Assembly (NCBI RefSeq): GCF_022760805.1
Contig: NZ_JAIVFL010000001.1
Span: 1,674,001 to 1,738,000 of the forward strand
Source: Candidatus Mycolicibacterium alkanivorans
GTDB lineage: Bacteria; Actinomycetota; Actinomycetes; Mycobacteriales; Mycobacteriaceae
DNA: 64,000 nt
Direction of reading: 5' to 3'
The translations under genes were made by a program, and so were the position numbers. Positions 1-12,069 of the stretch are shown one piece after another (the stretch's first letter is position 1; every line of letters begins with the position of its first letter). The notes under the pieces were generated by a model. That model saw only the letters and a program-made list of their open reading frames with translations, made no database searches and had not been told where the DNA came from.

Positions 1-729
1 GGGACCCACCAGGACGCGGGCCCGGTTCCGGCGCACCCCGTCGAGGATGATCCGGGCCGCCTTCTCCGGTGGCGTCATGGCGAGCGTGTCGAATGACTGT
101 GCCAGCGCGGCCTGATCGAGGCCCTCGGCGACGGTGGCGTTGCGGGCGATCGCGGTCTGGATGCCGCCCGGGTGCACCGTGGTGACCTTCACCGGATGCT
201 TGGCCCTGATCATCTCCTGGCGCAGCGCCTCGGTGAACCCGCGCACCGCGAACTTGGCCGAGTTGTAGGCGGCCTGGCCGGGCACCGAGAACAGGCCGAA
301 CACGCTGGAGATGTTGACCACATGACCGTCGCCGGACTCGATGAGGTGGGGCAGGAAGACCTTGGTGCCGTTGACCACACCCCAGAAGTCGACGTCCATC
401 ACCCGCTCGATGTCCTTGAACTGGGTGACCTCGACGTCGCCGGAGTACGCAATGCCGGCGTTGTTGTAGACCTGGTTGACCTTGCCGAAGTGCTCCTTGA
501 CAGCGTCGGCGTAGGCCTGGAAGGCCTCGCGTTCGGTGACGTCGAGGCGGTTCGCCTTCACCGGGGCGCCGATGGCTTTCAGCCGCTCCTCGGTGAGCGC
601 GAGGCCCTCGGTGTCGACATCGCTGATCGCCACGCTGGCACCCGATCGGCCCAGTTCGACGGCCAGGGCCTGGCCGATGCCCGAACCGGCTCCCGTCAGC
701 ACTGCGACCTTCCCGGCGAACCCCTGCAC
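1..729 (-). CDS. SDR family NAD(P)-dependent oxidoreductase (partial, 3' end outside window)
   Basis: The protein reads VQGFAGKVAVLTGAGSGIG from a GTG at 729. It carries the Rossmann nucleotide-binding motif TGAGSGIG near residue 13, NNAG near residue 90, and the catalytic Ser, Tyr and Lys of short-chain dehydrogenases (YNSAK around residue 153). It should therefore oxidise or reduce an alcohol/ketone using NAD(P). The substrate cannot be read from the sequence. The gene runs leftwards off the window, so the C-terminus is missing. By position next to kgd it matches Rv1245c of M. tuberculosis, as recalled from memory. The GTG start is chosen because the Rossmann strand begins seven residues later, as usual for the family. 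Confidence 0.88.
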   Translation of the reverse strand, partial: MQGFAGKVAVLTGAGSGIGQALAVELGRSGASVAISDVDTEGLALTEERLKAIGAPVKANRLDVTEREAFQAYADAVKEHFGKVNQVYNNAGIAYSGDVEVTQFKDIERVMDVDFWGVVNGTKVFLPHLIESGDGHVVNISSVFGLFSVPGQAAYNSAKFAVRGFTEALRQEMIRAKHPVKVTTVHPGGIQTAIARNATVAEGLDQAALAQSFDTLAMTPPEKAARIILDGVRRNRARVLVGP

Positions 730-826
730 GCGCGCTCCTGTTGTTCGACGTGTGTGCAACGAGCTTAGGCTAGCGTTCGCGCCGACCGGCGGTAACGGTG
801 GGATACCCGGCAGCGATGCTCACAGC

Positions 827-1201
827 ATGATGTTCCGCCGTATGACGACCGCCGCAGCGGCCACCGGCCTGATCGCCGCAGCAGCGGCGTCCGCCGCGCC
901 CGCGCACGCCGACACCACCGCCAACGACTTCCTCGGTGCGCTCAGCGCCGCCGGGCTCGACGGCCTCGATCCGGGGCAGGCTGTCGAGTTGGGGCAGTCG
1001 ATCTGCCCGCTGCTGGCAGAGCGCAGCCAGAACACCGCCGACATCGCGTCGACGGTCGCAGATCAGCTGGGCCGTCCGCTGGGGCCGGCCACCATGTTCA
1101 CCGGCATCGCGGTCGCGTTCTTCTGCCCGCGCGCGGTCCAGGACCTGGCCAACGGACAGTCGCCTATCCCGCTGCCGATCCTGAACAACCTCGGCTTCTA
1201 G
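827..1201 (+). CDS. Secreted DUF732-type small protein
   Basis: This is a 124-residue protein with an N-terminal signal peptide: MMFRRM, then an alanine-rich hydrophobic stretch, with likely cleavage after APAHA at about residue 28. The mature part has two cysteines (SICPLL and FFCPRA) that could form a disulphide. Its pattern of short helices (NDFLGALSAAGL, then QAVELGQSICPLL) is typical of the mycobacterial DUF732 family of exported proteins, whose function is unknown. ATG 827 is followed directly by ATG 830, and either may be used. It sits where H37Rv has the relBE-type toxin-antitoxin pair Rv1246c-Rv1247c. Confidence 0.8.
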   Translation: MMFRRMTTAAAATGLIAAAAASAAPAHADTTANDFLGALSAAGLDGLDPGQAVELGQSICPLLAERSQNTADIASTVADQLGRPLGPATMFTGIAVAFFCPRAVQDLANGQSPIPLPILNNLGF

Positions 1202-1276
1202 GCCAAACCCGCCGCGGGCGTGCGTCCCCCATACGCCGAGCGCGGGGCGTCGGTGGCGGCGAGGCGGCCGCCTTGT

Positions 1277-4966
<3,690 letters not shown>

Positions 4967-5147
4967 GGCAGTTGCTCGCCTCGATTCCTCTCGTCCGGGC
5001 GGTCCGTGCTCCGACGGTTTGCCCCATTCTTCAGCCCCGACACACGGCCGCCGTCTAAAGGCTATCCCTTCTTCGGTGTTCCCGAAGCACGTCAGGGTCA
5101 TGCCCCCGGCGCGGTGCGACAACCGGTCGACGAGGGTCGACGGACGG

Positions 5148-5915
5148 CTACCGTTCGCTCACCCTCGCGTCCGCGATCGCGGGGAGCAGATGCAGCAGCA
5201 CCGGCCAGCGCGCGGGCGCCGGCCCGAATGCCGTGCGGGCGTTCTTCGCGATCTTCTTGCCCATCACGCGGTTGCCGCCGCCGCCGACCGCGGCGCCGAT
5301 GCCGACGGGCAGCATCTTGCCCAGGGCCATCGCGCTGCGCTTGATGGTGTAGCGCTTGACGAAGTAGCGCATCAGCCGCGTGTTCAGCTGGGACACCAGC
5401 GGCAACGGCAGCATCTCGGCGCCCTCGGCCAGCCAGGCGCCGTTGGTGCGGCCCGGGCCGACGAGGTCGGCGATCGCGCCCTTGCTCTCGTCACCCACCA
5501 GGACGGCCAGCACCAGGGCCCGGCGGCGCTCCCGGTGCTCCAGCGGGATGCCGTGCACCTCGGCGACCGCCAACACGAACACCGCCGTCGCCTCCAGGAA
5601 CACCAGCGTCTCGCCGGCCACCGCCGACAGTGCCGCCAGAGTTCCGATACCGGGGAACGCGGCGGCAGAACCGACTGCGGCACCGCTGGCCATCACCGCG
5701 GCCAGGTAGCGCTTCTCGAGCTTGGTGACGATCTCGGCGGGCGTGGCGTCGGGATGCAGGCGGCGCAGCCGCGCGACGTAGGCCGCGACCGCGGGCGCCT
5801 GAGCCCGGGTGCTGCGCTCGATTACCTGGGAGAGCACCCGCGCCGACATGGTCGGGTTCTCCTCGACCGGGGCAGGCAACTGCTCCGGTGAGGTTCCCCG
5901 TCGACGGAGTTTCAT
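5148..5915 (-). CDS. Conserved membrane-associated protein (Rv1249c-like), function unknown
   Basis: This 255-residue protein starts with a basic head ([14 protein letters not shown]). A hydrophobic glycine/alanine-rich pair of segments lies near residues 78-125 ([20 protein letters not shown] and [19 protein letters not shown]). A second glycine-rich stretch lies near 205-222 ([18 protein letters not shown]), resembling the membrane-insertion stretches of EcsC-type proteins. No catalytic motif is recognised. It lies directly upstream of kgd on the same strand, as Rv1249c does in M. tuberculosis, and may share its transcript across a gap of about 180 nt. ATG 5915 follows a weak ribosome-binding site. 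Confidence 0.75.
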   Translation of the reverse strand: MKLRRRGTSPEQLPAPVEENPTMSARVLSQVIERSTRAQAPAVAAYVARLRRLHPDATPAEIVTKLEKRYLAAVMASGAAVGSAAAFPGIGTLAALSAVAGETLVFLEATAVFVLAVAEVHGIPLEHRERRRALVLAVLVGDESKGAIADLVGPGRTNGAWLAEGAEMLPLPLVSQLNTRLMRYFVKRYTIKRSAMALGKMLPVGIGAAVGGGGNRVMGKKIAKNARTAFGPAPARWPVLLHLLPAIADARVSER

Positions 5916-6057
5916 GCGGGTGCCTTCCTGTCTCTGCGGCGTGACCATCAGGCTAACGAACGACCGAGTGCGAAACGTGCCCGCCGTGATCCCCGTCACC
6001 GCGGGTCGGATCGGCCCTGGAGGAACAAATAATCGGACAGCGGCGCTGCGGCTGAGC

Positions 6058-7371
6058 ATGGCAACATCGCCGCCTGTGACCGCCACCGACGACACGACCA
6101 CCACCGCGCTCACCGCCGCGCCCGGCCGGGTGCGGATGATCGTCGTGCTCGGCGCGCTGGTGGCGCTCGGCCCGCTGACCATCGACATGTATCTGCCCGC
6201 GCTGCCGCGCATCGCTGATGAGCTCGGGGTGTCGTCCTCGGTGGCGCAGCTGACGCTGACCGGCACCCTGGCGGGGCTGGCCGTCGGCCAGCTCGTGGTG
6301 GGCCCGCTGTCGGATTCGCTGGGTCGCCGTCGTCCGCTGATGGCCGGGATCGCGCTGCACATGGTGGCCTCGCTGCTGTGCCTGCTGGCCCCCGACCTGA
6401 CCATGCTGGCCGCGGCCCGCGCGCTGCAGGGCATGGGCGCCGCCGCCGCGATGGTGGTGGCGATCGCTGTCGTCGGCGACCTGTTCACCGACTCGGTGGC
6501 GGCCACCGTCATGTCGCGGTTGATGCTCGTACTCGGGGTCGCGCCCGTGCTGGCACCGTCCTTGGGTGCCGCGGTGCTGCTGCATGCCAGCTGGCACTGG
6601 GTCTTCGCGGTGCTGATCGTGCTGGCCGGTGCGCTGCTGCTGACGGCGGCGCTGGCGCTGCCCGAGACGTTGCCGCAATCCCACCGGCGGCCCCTGCGGC
6701 TGCGGTCGATCCTGGCGACCTACGTCGAGCTGCTCGGAGACCTCCGGTTTGTGATCCTGGTGCTGGTCGGGGCGCTCGGCATGTCGGGCCTGTTCGCCTA
6801 CATCTCCGGGGCGTCGTTCGTGCTGCAGGGCCGCCACGGCCTGGACCAGCAGAGTTTCGCGCTGGTGTTCGGCGCCGGCGCAGTCGCGCTCATCGCGGCC
6901 ACCCAGTTCAACGTCGTGTTGCTGCGCCGGTTCGCGCCGCAGCGCATCATGGTCGGCGCGCTGGTGGCAGCCACGCTGGCCGGCGTGGTATTCATCGCCG
7001 TGTCGGCGACCCACGCCGGCGGCGTGCTGGGCTTCGTGCTCCCGGCGTGGACCATCCTGGCGATGCTTGGCTTCGTCATCCCCAACGCGCCCGCGGTCGC
7101 ACTGTCGCGTCACCCCGATGCGGCCGGCACCGCCGCGGCCGTGCTGGGTGCCGCCCAGTTCGGCATCGGCGCCCTGATCGCCCCGGTGGTGGGTCTGCTC
7201 GGCAACGATGAGATCGCGCTGTCGGTGGTGATGACCACCGGTGTGGCGGTCGCCCTGCTCGCGCTGGTGGTCGTCGGCGTGCCGGACGCCGACGACGCGA
7301 GCCAGCGGCTCAGCCCGCGGAGCTGTTCTCGGCGTAACGCAGCACCGCGCCCACACCGTCGGCCGGGCTGA
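6058..7371 (+). CDS. MFS transporter, Bcr/CflA-type drug efflux family
   Basis: This 437-residue integral membrane protein has about twelve hydrophobic segments. The DHA1 signature appears at the start of TM1 (LGPLTIDMYLPALPRIADEL), and the loop 2-3 motif reads GPLSDSLGRRRPL. The Bcr/CflA family exports chloramphenicol, bicyclomycin and similar compounds by proton antiport. ATG 6058 is chosen; a GTG at 6076 is possible, and neither has a strong ribosome-binding site. The last roughly 20 codons (from [12 protein letters not shown]) are polar, unlike the family, and lie antisense to the end of the neighbouring gene. The natural stop may therefore have been lost. Confidence 0.87.
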   Translation: MATSPPVTATDDTTTTALTAAPGRVRMIVVLGALVALGPLTIDMYLPALPRIADELGVSSSVAQLTLTGTLAGLAVGQLVVGPLSDSLGRRRPLMAGIALHMVASLLCLLAPDLTMLAAARALQGMGAAAAMVVAIAVVGDLFTDSVAATVMSRLMLVLGVAPVLAPSLGAAVLLHASWHWVFAVLIVLAGALLLTAALALPETLPQSHRRPLRLRSILATYVELLGDLRFVILVLVGALGMSGLFAYISGASFVLQGRHGLDQQSFALVFGAGAVALIAATQFNVVLLRRFAPQRIMVGALVAATLAGVVFIAVSATHAGGVLGFVLPAWTILAMLGFVIPNAPAVALSRHPDAAGTAAAVLGAAQFGIGALIAPVVGLLGNDEIALSVVMTTGVAVALLALVVVGVPDADDASQRLSPRSCSRRNAAPRPHRRPG

Positions 7372-8416
7372 GCCGCTCGTCGGTGCGCACCAGCGCGGCG
7401 CCGGTGGCTGCGGCCAGCAGCGGAAGCGCCTCGTCGGCGCGCAGCGTCCGCTCCGGCGCCCCGCCCAGCGCGGACAGCGTGTCGGCGTCCGGGGCAACCG
7501 TCGCCAGGTCGGCGTCGGCGACCACGGTCGCGTCGCCGAGCTCACCGATGATCAGCGTGTCGACCGCCCCGTCGCGCAGAGCGGCGGTCACGTCGGCCAG
7601 ACCCTCGACCGCCAGCCCGGTGCCGCGGCCGGCCGCGAACCGCTGCGCGGCGTCGTCGATGGTGGCCAACCGCCGCTTGAGGAACTCCTGGCCGATCTCG
7701 TGGCGCACCTCGGCCTCGTCGGTGCCTGCGGCGCGCCCGCCGCCCTGCAGCTGCACGACCTTGTCAGCGGCCCGCTCGGGCAGCGCCGAGGCCAGCTCGG
7801 TGCGCGCTCCCGCTTCACCCTCGATGAACACCAGCTCGGCGCCCACGTCGTCGACCAGGTGGGTGACCCGGTCGGCGACCGCGCGGATGTTCTTGCGGAC
7901 GGCCTCGTCGACCTTGCCCTGCGCGGTGCCGTACTCGTGACCCTCGGCGGTCTTGGCCTTGTGCACCGGGCGGCCCTCGCCGTCTAGGGTCTCGTGGCTC
8001 ACCTTGCCCGGGCGGTGCACCGTGATGTCGGCGCCGGTGTGGTCGACCGCGACCACCAGATAGGTGGTGTGCAGCAGGCCGTGCTCGACGATCGGAATCA
8101 GGTAGGGCAGCTCGGAGACCCGCAATTGGGTCGTGGCCGGCGGACGGATCAGATGCTCGTCGGCGACGACGGCGCCGCCGGCGGCGATCAGCGCGCGGCC
8201 GCTGCGGCCCACCGGCGGACGGGCGCCGCGCACGGCGCTCTCGATGGCCTCGATCACCGATGCGTCGACGGACTGCTCCTCCAGATGCTTGCGCACGTCG
8301 CGCAGCCGGGCGTCGAGCTGTGCCGCGGCATCTTGGGTGTCGTGCGAGTCGTCGAAGTAGATCGACACGAACGGGCCTTTCGCGTCCACCAACGGGCGAA
8401 AGCGTTCCGAGTGCAT
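7310..8416 (-). CDS. Balon/Rv2629-type ribosome hibernation factor (bacterial eRF1-like, baeRF family)
   Basis: This 368-residue soluble protein reads [20 protein letters not shown]. It resembles mycobacterial Rv2629 and related bacterial proteins similar to archaeal/eukaryotic release factor 1. Balon-type members bind the ribosomal A site of idle ribosomes in cold or starvation. Visible features are an N-terminal [10 protein letters not shown] strand region, a middle domain with [21 protein letters not shown], and a C-terminal segment ([13 protein letters not shown]) typical of the family. The start ATG 8416 is set by a strong AGGGAGG ribosome-binding site. The gene is transcribed divergently from the DHA2 pump and converges with the Bcr/CflA pump, overlapping it by 62 nt. 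The hibernation role is inferred from the family. Confidence 0.8.
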   Translation of the reverse strand: MHSERFRPLVDAKGPFVSIYFDDSHDTQDAAAQLDARLRDVRKHLEEQSVDASVIEAIESAVRGARPPVGRSGRALIAAGGAVVADEHLIRPPATTQLRVSELPYLIPIVEHGLLHTTYLVVAVDHTGADITVHRPGKVSHETLDGEGRPVHKAKTAEGHEYGTAQGKVDEAVRKNIRAVADRVTHLVDDVGAELVFIEGEAGARTELASALPERAADKVVQLQGGGRAAGTDEAEVRHEIGQEFLKRRLATIDDAAQRFAAGRGTGLAVEGLADVTAALRDGAVDTLIIGELGDATVVADADLATVAPDADTLSALGGAPERTLRADEALPLLAAATGAALVRTDERLSPADGVGAVLRYAENSSAG

Positions 8417-8681
8417 GGTTCCTCCCTCAGCAGAGATGTCGGTCCGGTGTCGGTTCTCCACGGGGATCAGTTCCCCCGACAGCTGTCCGTTCTCAACCTA
8501 CGCCCGGCGTGATGCAGACCCGGCTGTGGGCCACCGCCATGGCGCCCGGCGCCCGCCGGTCGATAGTCTCGATCAGGCACCGCGGTTGCAGCCGGAAGAC
8601 AGCCGGCCGCCGCTCCGCAGGCGATGGCGTCACGTGCGGCAAGCCGAATCTCATCGCAGGAAGCCGAGACGAGGTGCGCAG

Positions 8682-10586
8682 ATGACCAGGAACATGGCCG
8701 GCCCGGCGCCGGACGTGGACTTGGCCGACCCGCCGAACGCTCCGGCGAATCCGTGGAACGCGCTGTGGGCCTTGATGGTCGGCTTCTTCATGATCCTGGT
8801 GGACTCGACCATCGTCGCGGTCGCCAACCCCAGCATCATGGACGCGCTGGAGATCACCGATTACGACACCGTGATCTGGGTGACCAGCTCCTACCTGCTG
8901 GCCTTCGCCGTGCCGTTGCTGGTCGCCGGACGGCTGGGGGACCGCTACGGACCCAAGAACCTGTATCTGGCCGGGCTGGCGATCTTCACGGTGTCCTCGC
9001 TGTGGTGCGGCCTGGCCGGCTCGGTGGACATGCTGATCATCGCGCGCGCGGTGCAGGGCCTGGGCGCGGCCCTGCTGACCCCGCAGACGCTGTCGACGAT
9101 CACGCGCATCTTCCCGGCCGAGCGGCGCGGGGTGGCCATGAGCCTGTGGGGTGCGACGGCCGGGGTGGCGACGCTGGTCGGTCCGCTGGTCGGCGGCGTG
9201 TTGGTCGACCGCCTGGGCTGGGAGTGGATCTTCTTCGTCAATGTTCCGATTGGTGTCTTCGGTCTGGGGTTGGCGGTCAGGCTGGTTCCGACGCTGCCCA
9301 CCCAGAAGCATCGCTTCGACGTGCTCGGTGTCGCGCTGTCCGGGGTCGGCACGTTCCTGGTGGTGTTCGGGCTGCAGGAAGGCCAGAGCCACCACTGGCA
9401 GGCGTGGATCTGGGCGGTGATCGTTGCCGGCATCGGGTTCTTCGCCGCCTTCGCCTACTGGCAGTCGATCAACCGTGACGAGCCGCTGATTCCGCTGGAG
9501 ATCTTCGCCGACCGCGACTTCGGCCTGTCCAACCTCGGCGTCGCCATCATCGGTTTCGTGGTCACCGCGATGGTGCTGCCGGTGATGTTCTACGCGCAGG
9601 TGGTGTGCGGTCTGACACCGACGCGCTCGGCGCTGCTGATCGCGCCGATGGCGGTGGCCAGCGGTGTGCTGGCGCCGTTCGTCGGCCGGATCGTCGACAG
9701 CACACATCCGCGCCCGATCGTCGGGTTCGGCTTCTCGGTGCTGGCGATCGCGTTGACGTGGCTGTCGATCGAGATGACCCCGACCACCGCGATCTGGCGG
9801 CTGGTGTTGCCACTGACGGCGATGGGGGTGGGGATGGCATTCATCTGGGCGCCGCTGGCCACCACCGCCACCCGTAACCTGCCCCCGCGACTGGCCGGGG
9901 CGGGCTCCGGCGTCTACAACACCACCCGGCAGGTCGGGTCGGTGCTCGGCAGCGCCGGGATGGCGGCGTTCATGGCGGCACGGATCGGTGACGAGCTGCC
10001 CGCCGCCCCCGCCAACGCCGCGCCCGGTGAGCTCGCGGTGCTCAAGCTGCCGGCGTTCCTGCACGAGCCGTTCGCGACAGCGCTGTCGCAGTCGATGCTG
10101 CTGCCCGCCTTCGTCGCGCTGTTCGGCATCGTCGGCGCACTGTTCCTGGTGGGTGGGTCACCCCGGCGGATTCGGGGTCCGGGACTGTCGGATGACTACG
10201 ACGTGACCGACGAGATCCCGATCTACGACGACGGCTATGACGATGACGACTACCTCGCATACCAGGTGTCCCGGGAGCCCGGCTACTACCAGCCGAGCTA
10301 TCAGCCGGCGCCCTGCGAGCTCGAGAAGGAGACCGAGCAGATCGTCTGGTGCCGCGAGCCCGAGCCCGAGCCCGAGCCGATCGGATTCGCCCACAACGGC
10401 TTTCACGTCGACTGGGGCGGCAGTAGGTTCGCTGACCTGTTCGCCGATGTCCACGCCGGCGAGGCCGAGCCGCGCTCGCGACACCGGTTGAGCGACGGTG
10501 ACGAGCTGCGCCTGGCGCGCCACTACCGCGGCGACGCCGACGACGGCGAAAGCTATGGCCGGCATTCGATGCCCCGTCGCGACTGA
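8682..10586 (+). CDS. MFS transporter, DHA2 (EmrB/QacA) family, Rv1250-like
   Basis: This 634-residue proton-driven drug exporter has fourteen predicted membrane helices. Helix 1 carries [20 protein letters not shown] (the D-x-T-I-V-x-V-A pattern of the family). Loop 2-3 carries [14 protein letters not shown], and motif C-type glycines appear in helix 5 ([17 protein letters not shown]). After the last helix (about residue 490) a long acidic cytoplasmic tail of about 140 residues follows, with a short EPEPEPEP repeat and many Tyr/Asp. This tail is unusually long for the family. ATG 8682 has a GAGGTG ribosome-binding site seven bases upstream. The position next to kgd and the helicase matches Rv1250. 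Confidence 0.9.
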   Translation: MTRNMAGPAPDVDLADPPNAPANPWNALWALMVGFFMILVDSTIVAVANPSIMDALEITDYDTVIWVTSSYLLAFAVPLLVAGRLGDRYGPKNLYLAGLAIFTVSSLWCGLAGSVDMLIIARAVQGLGAALLTPQTLSTITRIFPAERRGVAMSLWGATAGVATLVGPLVGGVLVDRLGWEWIFFVNVPIGVFGLGLAVRLVPTLPTQKHRFDVLGVALSGVGTFLVVFGLQEGQSHHWQAWIWAVIVAGIGFFAAFAYWQSINRDEPLIPLEIFADRDFGLSNLGVAIIGFVVTAMVLPVMFYAQVVCGLTPTRSALLIAPMAVASGVLAPFVGRIVDSTHPRPIVGFGFSVLAIALTWLSIEMTPTTAIWRLVLPLTAMGVGMAFIWAPLATTATRNLPPRLAGAGSGVYNTTRQVGSVLGSAGMAAFMAARIGDELPAAPANAAPGELAVLKLPAFLHEPFATALSQSMLLPAFVALFGIVGALFLVGGSPRRIRGPGLSDDYDVTDEIPIYDDGYDDDDYLAYQVSREPGYYQPSYQPAPCELEKETEQIVWCREPEPEPEPIGFAHNGFHVDWGGSRFADLFADVHAGEAEPRSRHRLSDGDELRLARHYRGDADDGESYGRHSMPRRD

Positions 10587-10603
10587 CGACCGCTGACTCT
10601 TCC

Positions 10604-10635
10604 CGCCGAGCGTCACACCAGAGTGACGTTCGGCG
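10604..10635. terminator. Hairpin between convergent genes
   Basis: Arms at 10604-10616 and 10623-10635 (CGCCGAGCGTCAC and GTGACGTTCGGCG) pair over 13 bp with one G-U pair and a 6-base loop. It lies between the end of the DHA2 pump and the end of the FAD oxidase. There is no T-run, as in many mycobacterial terminators, so it could stop transcription from either side. Confidence 0.55.
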
Positions 10636-10716
10636 AGGATCAGTCGACCGGCAGCAGGTCGGGGTGTCGGTGCGCGCCGACCGTAGTGCGGCCCCCAGCC
10701 AGTGTCGATCTCGGCC

Positions 10717-12069
10717 TCAGTCGAACAGCACGGCCGGATTCACATAGCCGGTCGGGTCGAAGGCGGCCTTGATGGCACGCATCGCCGCAATGTCGGCGGG
10801 CTCGCGCGACATGCCGAGGTAGGCGCGCTTGCGACTGCCGATACCGTGCTCGGAGCTGACGTTACCGCCGTGGGCGGCAATCAGTTTCATCATCGCGGCA
10901 TACAGGTGACGCTCCTGCTCGGTGCCGCAGCGCAGCACGTTCAGGTGCAGGTTGCCCTCGCCGATGTGGCCGAACAGGACGGGTACCGCCTCGGGGGCGT
11001 GCTCGGCGACCAGCGCGGCGGAGTCGGCGGCGAACGACGGGATCGCCGAAAGCGGAAGTGAGACATCGAATTTCAGTGGCGGTCCGAACAATCCGACCAC
11101 GTCGGCGGTGGATTCGCGGACCTGCCACAGCCGCTGCTGGGCGTTCGCGTCGATTCCCACGGCGGGCTCATCGGCCAGTTCCGTGCCGTCCAGCGCGTCG
11201 GCCAGCCGCTCGGTGAGATCGGAGTCGCCGGCCAGTTCGATCAACAGTAGCCAGTCGCCCTCGACCGGCACTGGCACGCTGAGGTGCTTGGCGGCCAGTG
11301 CGGCGGCCCGACCGTCGATCATCTCGAGTGCGGCGATGGCGTCGGTGTCGCGCAACGCCCGCCCGGCGCCCACCAGGTCGTCCAGCGTGGTGAACCCGCA
11401 CACCGCGGTCACCCGGTGCTTCGGAATCGGATGCAGCCGCACGTCGAGCCCGGTGATCACCCCGAGGGTGCCCTCGGCGCCGATGAACAGCGACGCCAGG
11501 TCGTAACCTGTGTTGTCGGCGCGCACCTGACTGTGGCGGTGTACCACCGAGCCGTCGGGCAGCGCGACGTCGAGGCCGATGACCTGTTCACCCATGTTGC
11601 CGTAGCGCACGGTGCGCAGGCCGCCGGCATTGGTCGACGCCATCCCGCCCACGGTGGCCGAGTCGCGCGCGGTCAGGTCCACCCCGAACAGCAGACCCGC
11701 CGCCGCGGCCGCGCGCTGCAGGTCGGCCAGCGTCACACCGGACCCCACCCGCACCCGCCGCTCGCTCACGTCGACCTCGCCGACCTCCGTCAGGCGTTCG
11801 GTGGACAGCAGCACGTCGTCACGCTCGGGCACGGTGCCGGCCACCAGCGAGGTGCGCCCACCCTGGATCGTCACGCACACCCCGGCCGCGCGGCATTCGC
11901 GCAGCACCGCGGCGACCTCGTCGGGCGTGCCGGGCCGCACCAGCGCGCTGGCCCGGCCACGGTAGCGACCCGTGTAGTCCACGCTGCGGCCGTCGAGCAC
12001 GCCAGGGTCGGTGACAACGTGTGCGCTGCCGACGATGCTCTGCAGCCCTTCGGTCAGCGTTGTGCTCAT
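10717..12069 (-). CDS. FAD-binding oxidoreductase (GlcD/D-lactate dehydrogenase type)
   Basis: This 450-residue flavoprotein carries the PCMH/FAD_binding_4 domain. Its FAD pyrophosphate loop reads VTIQGGRTSLVAG near residue 72 and GGMASTNAGGLRTVRYGNMG near 141. The C-terminal FAD-oxidase domain has GHIGEGNLHLNV near 365 and SSEHGIGSRKR near 401. Such enzymes oxidise 2-hydroxy acids (glycolate, D-lactate, D-2-hydroxyglutarate) and pass electrons to quinone. The exact substrate is not determinable. The start ATG 12069 overlaps the stop of the upstream nuclease-helicase by 4 nt, so the two are probably co-transcribed. It is a paralogue of the gene at 25250-26617. Confidence 0.88.
   Translation of the reverse strand: MSTTLTEGLQSIVGSAHVVTDPGVLDGRSVDYTGRYRGRASALVRPGTPDEVAAVLRECRAAGVCVTIQGGRTSLVAGTVPERDDVLLSTERLTEVGEVDVSERRVRVGSGVTLADLQRAAAAAGLLFGVDLTARDSATVGGMASTNAGGLRTVRYGNMGEQVIGLDVALPDGSVVHRHSQVRADNTGYDLASLFIGAEGTLGVITGLDVRLHPIPKHRVTAVCGFTTLDDLVGAGRALRDTDAIAALEMIDGRAAALAAKHLSVPVPVEGDWLLLIELAGDSDLTERLADALDGTELADEPAVGIDANAQQRLWQVRESTADVVGLFGPPLKFDVSLPLSAIPSFAADSAALVAEHAPEAVPVLFGHIGEGNLHLNVLRCGTEQERHLYAAMMKLIAAHGGNVSSEHGIGSRKRAYLGMSREPADIAAMRAIKAAFDPTGYVNPAVLFD

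Noticed and set aside
5953..7545. Long open frame on the minus strand opposite the Bcr/CflA pump
   Set aside because: Gln/Arg/His-rich composition typical of the complement of GC-rich coding DNA; the plus strand encodes a clear membrane transporter.
8493..10064. 523-codon minus-strand frame opposite the DHA2 pump
   Set aside because: Low-complexity Arg/Gln/His shadow without any motif; the plus-strand pump explains the region.
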